From the NCBI GenBank assembly GCA_029560455.1, contig JAKQKW010000212.1, positions 1-9,656 on the forward strand: 9,656 nt of DNA, written 5' to 3'. Source of the DNA: Candidatus Rifleibacteriota bacterium (GTDB lineage: Bacteria > Riflebacteria > Ozemobacteria > Ozemobacterales > Ozemobacteraceae). Both the position numbers and the translations under genes were made by a program. Every line of letters begins with the position of its first letter. The first letter of the stretch is position 1. A model generated the notes under the pieces. It had not been told where the DNA came from and made no database searches. It saw nothing but the letters and a program-made list of their open reading frames with translations. Below, in pieces: positions 6,922 to 9,656 of the stretch.

Positions 6922-7362
6922 TTAAATCTGATAGTCATGCCGTGCCTGAAGCGCCTGCTCGTGCTTCAACACCAGTTGATCGAGGGTGATACCTTTCAGG
7001 GTATCTTCTACCGCCAGATTCAGCTTTTCCCAGACTTCGCGGGCAACGCACTCGAGGGTGCGGGCGCAGCTTTCGCCACCGGCGGTGCAGTCGACCACCC
7101 TGATTTTTCCTTCGAGGGCGTCGACAATCTGAAGAACATTGATTTCTGCCGGCGGCCGGGCCAGCAGGTAGCCGCCGTTCGGACCACGGGCGGCTATTAT
7201 CAGGCCGGCATCTCTGAGAGTCTTGACCAGCAGGTGAATATAATTCGCTGAAATCTGCTGATTTTGAGCGATGGTATCGGCAATAACCGCCTTCCGGCCG
7301 TAATTTAGCGCCAGCTCGAGCATTATACGCAGCCCATACCGGCCCTTCGTCGACATTTTCAT
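6922..7362 (-). CDS. Rrf2-family transcriptional regulator with IscR-like cysteine triad
   Basis: The 146-residue protein begins MKMSTKGRYGLRIMLELAL, the conserved Rrf2 start. A winged HTH follows (recognition region ISANYIHLLVKTLRDAGLI, wing RGPNGGYLLARP at about 59-70), then a dimerisation helix. C92, C99 and C105 (C-x6-C-x5-C) occupy the place of the three Fe-S ligands of IscR (C92, C98, C104), so an Fe-S cluster or redox sensing is likely. The alternative is CymR, the cysteine regulator of Firmicutes, which lacks them. The ATG at 7362 has AAAAGG upstream; M3 is an alternative start. It leads the operon with cysK, so cysteine or sulfur control is likely, and it may bind the inverted repeat over its own promoter. 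Confidence 0.92.
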   Translation of the reverse strand: MKMSTKGRYGLRIMLELALNYGRKAVIADTIAQNQQISANYIHLLVKTLRDAGLIIAARGPNGGYLLARPPAEINVLQIVDALEGKIRVVDCTAGGESCARTLECVAREVWEKLNLAVEDTLKGITLDQLVLKHEQALQARHDYQI

Positions 7363-7390
7363 TTGCTTACCTTTTAGACCTCAAATATAG

Positions 7391-7416
7391 TTAAGTTTTT
7401 AAAGCATTATACTTAA
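7391..7416. promoter_or_regulatory. Candidate Rrf2 operator: TTAAGT-N14-ACTTAA inverted repeat
   Basis: Six-bp perfect arms (7391-7396 and 7411-7416) are separated by a 14-bp AT-rich spacer, 26 bp in all. The size fits the extended dyads bound by Rrf2-family dimers. It overlaps the transcription start predicted from the -10 box at 7418-7423, so binding should block initiation of rrf2-cysK. The sequence is not the classical IscR or CymR box. Confidence 0.5.
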
Positions 7417-7417
7417 G

Positions 7418-7445
7418 ATTATAACCCAAAAACGGAAAATGTCAG
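7418..7445 (-). promoter_or_regulatory. Sigma-70-type promoter of the rrf2-cysK operon
   Basis: On the minus strand, CTGACA (7440-7445) and a perfect TATAAT (7418-7423) are 16 bp apart. The start would be near 7411, leaving a leader of about 50 nt before the rrf2 ATG. A second TATAAT lies at 7406-7411 but has no good -35 box. Confidence 0.65.
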
Positions 7446-7474
7446 CATTTTTCTTCTATGCCATGTCACATTGA

Positions 7475-7500
7475 ACGTGCAAAATGAACATTTTACACGT
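7475..7500. promoter_or_regulatory. Near-perfect 26-bp palindrome upstream of the rrf2 promoter
   Basis: Twelve-bp arms (ACGTGCAAAATG and CATTTTACACGT) with one mismatch flank a central AA. It lies about 64-89 bp upstream of the predicted rrf2 start, where activators often bind. The two-base centre favours a protein-binding site over an RNA hairpin. The binding protein is unknown. Confidence 0.45.
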
Positions 7501-7652
7501 CATTCTTGCGCTGGCACGGATGACGCCGATGAACAAACTCAGAAAAAGCAAAAAATGATCATTGAATTCAAACAGATAACCTCAGATTCGCCGGAGCAAG
7601 CCTGCCAGTGGGGAATTTCCGTGTTTATTATTGCCGCTTTTGTTTAAGCACA
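7501..7652. other. Rest of the rrf2-debranching-enzyme intergenic region, no gene seen
   Basis: I see no convincing gene here. A 24-codon plus-strand reading frame (7484-7558, starting MNILHVILALAR) lacks a ribosome binding site. A sigma-54-like TGGCACG with a poor -12 half sits at 7512-7527 on the plus strand. A short palindrome, TTGAATTCAA, lies at 7562-7571. Nothing resembles a tRNA, CRISPR array or insertion sequence. Confidence 0.5.
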
Positions 7653-7653
7653 A

Positions 7654-7688
7654 AGCCACCGGCCCGAAGCTTGTGCGGGCCGGTGGCT
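7654..7688 (-). terminator. Intrinsic terminator of the debranching-enzyme gene
   Basis: A 13-bp perfect stem (AGCCACCGGCCCG and its complement) with a 9-nt loop begins 23 nt after the debranching-enzyme stop. On the minus strand it is followed by TTTGTGCTT, a short and imperfect T tract. It separates the debranching gene from the rrf2 operon. The symmetrical stem could also act from the plus strand, where no T run follows. Confidence 0.7.
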
Positions 7689-7711
7689 GGTTGTGTCTGA
7701 GCTTGGGAAGC

Positions 7712-9656
7712 TTATTTTTTGAGAATTACACCGGTGGTGGGCGGCACGTTGTAGTCGCCTTCAGCAGTGTAGAGGCCGGTTTCGCTGATTTTTTCGCCGT
7801 CGCAGAGAACCTGCCAGGCGCCACCGGTCGGCAGCTTGAAGTTAACCCAGTTGTTTGCGTCGCCATTGAGCAGCACGACGAAGTTGTCTTTACCTTTCAG
7901 GAACATGCCAACGCCATTTTGATTGGCGGGCAGAATCCAGTCGAGGTGCTGATTATTGAGAGCTACCGGCTGACGGAAATTTTCGTATTTTTTGCGCAGC
8001 GCGATCAGGCCTTTATAGAGGTCGAAAATGTCGCGGTTCTTTTCTTTTACGGTCCAGTCGATGTAGTTCACATCGTTGTCCTGGTCGTAGGAATTGTGGT
8101 TGCCGCCCTTGCTGCGGTTGAATTCCTGGCCGGCGTGGATCATCGGAATGCCCTGAGCGGTCAGCAGGGCAATGGCGGCGAGGCGGGTCTTTTTCTTGTC
8201 GCCATGGAAAAGATCATTAAGCGTATAACCATCGTGGGCTTCGAGATAATTCAGGCTTTCAGAGGGTTTGGCGGCCCACCAGAAGCATGAACCGGCAAGC
8301 ACGGTCATCACGTCGTTGCGTTCGACATGGCCGTTAACCAGGGCTCTGATCTTTTCGCGGAAATCGTCGTTCCATTTCGACAGGCGGGTGTTTCTGAAAT
8401 CGCTCTTGCCCCACTGGTTACGTTTCCAGTCGGCGGCCCAGGGTTCAGATGTGAGAATAATGTCCTGAGGCAGTTCGTCAATGACGCGCTGCATGGTCTT
8501 CTTGTCGATAATAGTGCCCAGGTCGAATCTGAAACCGTCGACCTTGTATTCGTTCACCCAGTATTTAAGGCTGTCTACAATCATCTTCGAGGTCATCGGG
8601 TTTTCGGTGCGCATTTCGTTGCCGCAACCGGTGCCGTTCCAGTAGTATTTCGGGTTGTCTTCCATGAGGCGGTAGTAGCCGCGATTATCGAGGCCTTTGA
8701 AGTTCAGGGGCAGGCCTTCATGGTTACCTTCGGCGGTATGGTTGAAAACGACGTCGAGAATTACGGCAAAGCCTTCGCGGTGCAGGCCATCGACGAGGGC
8801 CTTGAATTCTTTGACCGCATCGCCATTTTTGCCTGAGGCATACGAGCATTCGGGAGCGAAGAAGTGGCTGGTCATGTAACCCCAGTGGTTCACAACGCCA
8901 GCGAAGTTGTTGTCGAATTCGTGAATCGGCATCAGCTGAATGGCGTTAACGCCGAGTTCTTTGAGATGGCCGAGAACCTTGCCGCTGTTTTTCCCCTGCA
9001 GCATGCCGAGGTATTTGCCTTTATGCTGGCCGGTCACGCCGGAACTTTTGTGGGCGGTAAAGTCTTTAACGTGCATTTCGTAGATAATGACGTCTTTGGA
9101 GGCCGGGCGTTTGAAATTCGTAACGGTCCAGGTGAAGCCGCGGTCGGCGACGATGCTCTTGCCGTCATGATCGACATTGGCGAAGGCATAGGGGTCGGAA
9201 AGCAACCGGTCGGGGTCGAACAGAAAGCCCGGGCTTTTCGGGCCATCGGCAGTGTAGCCGTAATAGGTGCCGTAGAGTTCGCCTTTGAAAGAATGGCGCC
9301 AGATTCCGTCGGTGCCTTTCTGCATTGGCACGGCAGTGCCCTTTTTATCGGTGGCGGTCTTGAACAGGTGCAGCTTTACTTCGGTCGCATCGGGCGAATA
9401 AACTGAAAAAGAAGTATTGCCGTTGGCAACGTGGGCCCCGAGAAGGCCGGTGGCAGTTCTTTTAGCCGGAGCAGCGGTGCGGGCGCGGGCTGCCAGCATG
9501 GTAGCGCGGTCAACAAAGTCTTTGTCGTCGAGTCGTGCAAGGTTAGCAGCGACTTCTTTTTTAACGGCCTGCAGCGGCGCGATTTTGCTGAGCAGCTGCG
9601 GATTCTCGGTCTGAGCAAGATATTTGACTCTGGTTTCGAGTATCAGCAGCCCCTGT
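7712..9656 (-). CDS. GH13 glycogen/starch debranching enzyme (isoamylase/pullulanase/GlgX type), 5' end outside window
   Basis: The frame is open from the right edge to the stop at 7712 (648 codons). An internal ATG at 9499 is not a convincing start: no ribosome binding site precedes it, and 52 residues of charged, helical sequence (LLSKIAPLQAVKKEVAANL and similar) lie before it in frame. Numbering from that Met, residues about 18-100 form a CBM48-like beta-sandwich (TGLLGAHVANGNTSFSVYSP). The (beta/alpha)8 domain has region I DVVFNH (249-254), nucleophile D326 in GFRFDLG, acid/base E352 in SEPWA and D423 in EAHDGYTL. All three catalytic acids are intact. The segment GCGNEMRTENPM resembles pullulanases, while NHWGYMT and AHDGYTL resemble isoamylase/GlgX. 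It should hydrolyse alpha-1,6 branches of glycogen or related glucans. A C-terminal beta-domain ends at VILKK. Whether it is exported cannot be judged without the N terminus. Confidence 0.9.
   Translation of the reverse strand, partial: QGLLILETRVKYLAQTENPQLLSKIAPLQAVKKEVAANLARLDDKDFVDRATMLAARARTAAPAKRTATGLLGAHVANGNTSFSVYSPDATEVKLHLFKTATDKKGTAVPMQKGTDGIWRHSFKGELYGTYYGYTADGPKSPGFLFDPDRLLSDPYAFANVDHDGKSIVADRGFTWTVTNFKRPASKDVIIYEMHVKDFTAHKSSGVTGQHKGKYLGMLQGKNSGKVLGHLKELGVNAIQLMPIHEFDNNFAGVVNHWGYMTSHFFAPECSYASGKNGDAVKEFKALVDGLHREGFAVILDVVFNHTAEGNHEGLPLNFKGLDNRGYYRLMEDNPKYYWNGTGCGNEMRTENPMTSKMIVDSLKYWVNEYKVDGFRFDLGTIIDKKTMQRVIDELPQDIILTSEPWAADWKRNQWGKSDFRNTRLSKWNDDFREKIRALVNGHVERNDVMTVLAGSCFWWAAKPSESLNYLEAHDGYTLNDLFHGDKKKTRLAAIALLTAQGIPMIHAGQEFNRSKGGNHNSYDQDNDVNYIDWTVKEKNRDIFDLYKGLIALRKKYENFRQPVALNNQHLDWILPANQNGVGMFLKGKDNFVVLLNGDANNWVNFKLPTGGAWQVLCDGEKISETGLYTAEGDYNVPPTTGVILKK

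Noticed and set aside
6304..7251. Plus-strand open frame of 315 codons opposite cysK and rrf2
   Set aside because: It lies wholly antisense to two well-supported genes, shows no recognisable motif, and arises from the codon bias of the minus-strand genes.
7406..7411. Second TATAAT as an alternative rrf2 promoter
   Set aside because: No acceptable -35 box at 16-18 bp upstream.
7484..7558. 24-codon plus-strand small gene with hydrophobic start and basic end
   Set aside because: No Shine-Dalgarno sequence, and it begins inside a palindrome; no independent support.
7631..9406. Series of plus-strand frames opposite the debranching enzyme
   Set aside because: They are Val/Ala/Phe-rich shadow translations of a strongly conserved GH13 gene.

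Overview
All credible genes lie on the minus strand, so the window reads right to left. It looks like a chromosomal segment of a Gram-negative bacterium of moderate GC content: there is an outer-membrane beta-barrel ending in an aromatic residue, a periplasmic protein set, a sigma-54 activator and a clear -24/-12 promoter. I cannot assign a phylum; the gene combination does not look like a standard enterobacterial locus.

Region A (9656 to about 7650): the 3' part of a GH13 glycogen/starch debranching enzyme with an N-terminal CBM48-like module. Its 5' end lies beyond the window. A 13-bp GC-rich hairpin downstream is its probable terminator.

Region B (about 7650 to 5953): an intergenic control region of about 300 bp, then an Rrf2-family regulator with three IscR-like cysteines and cysK (cysteine synthase A), 12 bp apart. 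A good sigma-70-type promoter (CTGACA, 16 bp, TATAAT) precedes rrf2. A TTAAGT/ACTTAA inverted repeat lies over its predicted start, which suggests autoregulation. A nearly perfect 26-bp palindrome lies further upstream.

Region C (5909 to 2986): a membrane histidine kinase with a large extracytoplasmic Cache-like sensor, and an NtrC-type response regulator (receiver, sigma-54 AAA+, Fis-type HTH). They overlap by 4 bp (GTGA). They follow cysK by only 43 bp with no visible terminator, so they may be co-transcribed with the cysteine operon.

Region D (2985 to 1): just after the response-regulator stop is a sigma-54 promoter (TGGCA and TTGCT with exact GG-N10-GC spacing) facing a tightly packed gene set. 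This comprises a porin-like outer-membrane protein, a periplasmic FMN-binding-like protein, a small exported OB-fold-like protein with a CxxxxCW motif, and the start of an FtsX/MacB-type ABC permease. The first three genes are joined by overlaps or very short gaps. The permease is preceded by a weak hairpin and a perfect 17-bp palindrome, and its reading frame is broken by one base at a five-C run.

Working model (inference): an envelope signal read by the kinase activates the NtrC-type regulator. That regulator switches on the adjacent sigma-54 promoter and so an envelope export, redox or metal-handling cassette of unknown substrate. The regulators themselves may be tied to sulfur or Fe-S status through the Rrf2-cysK promoter. 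This regulated, uncharacterised cassette is the most interesting part of the window.
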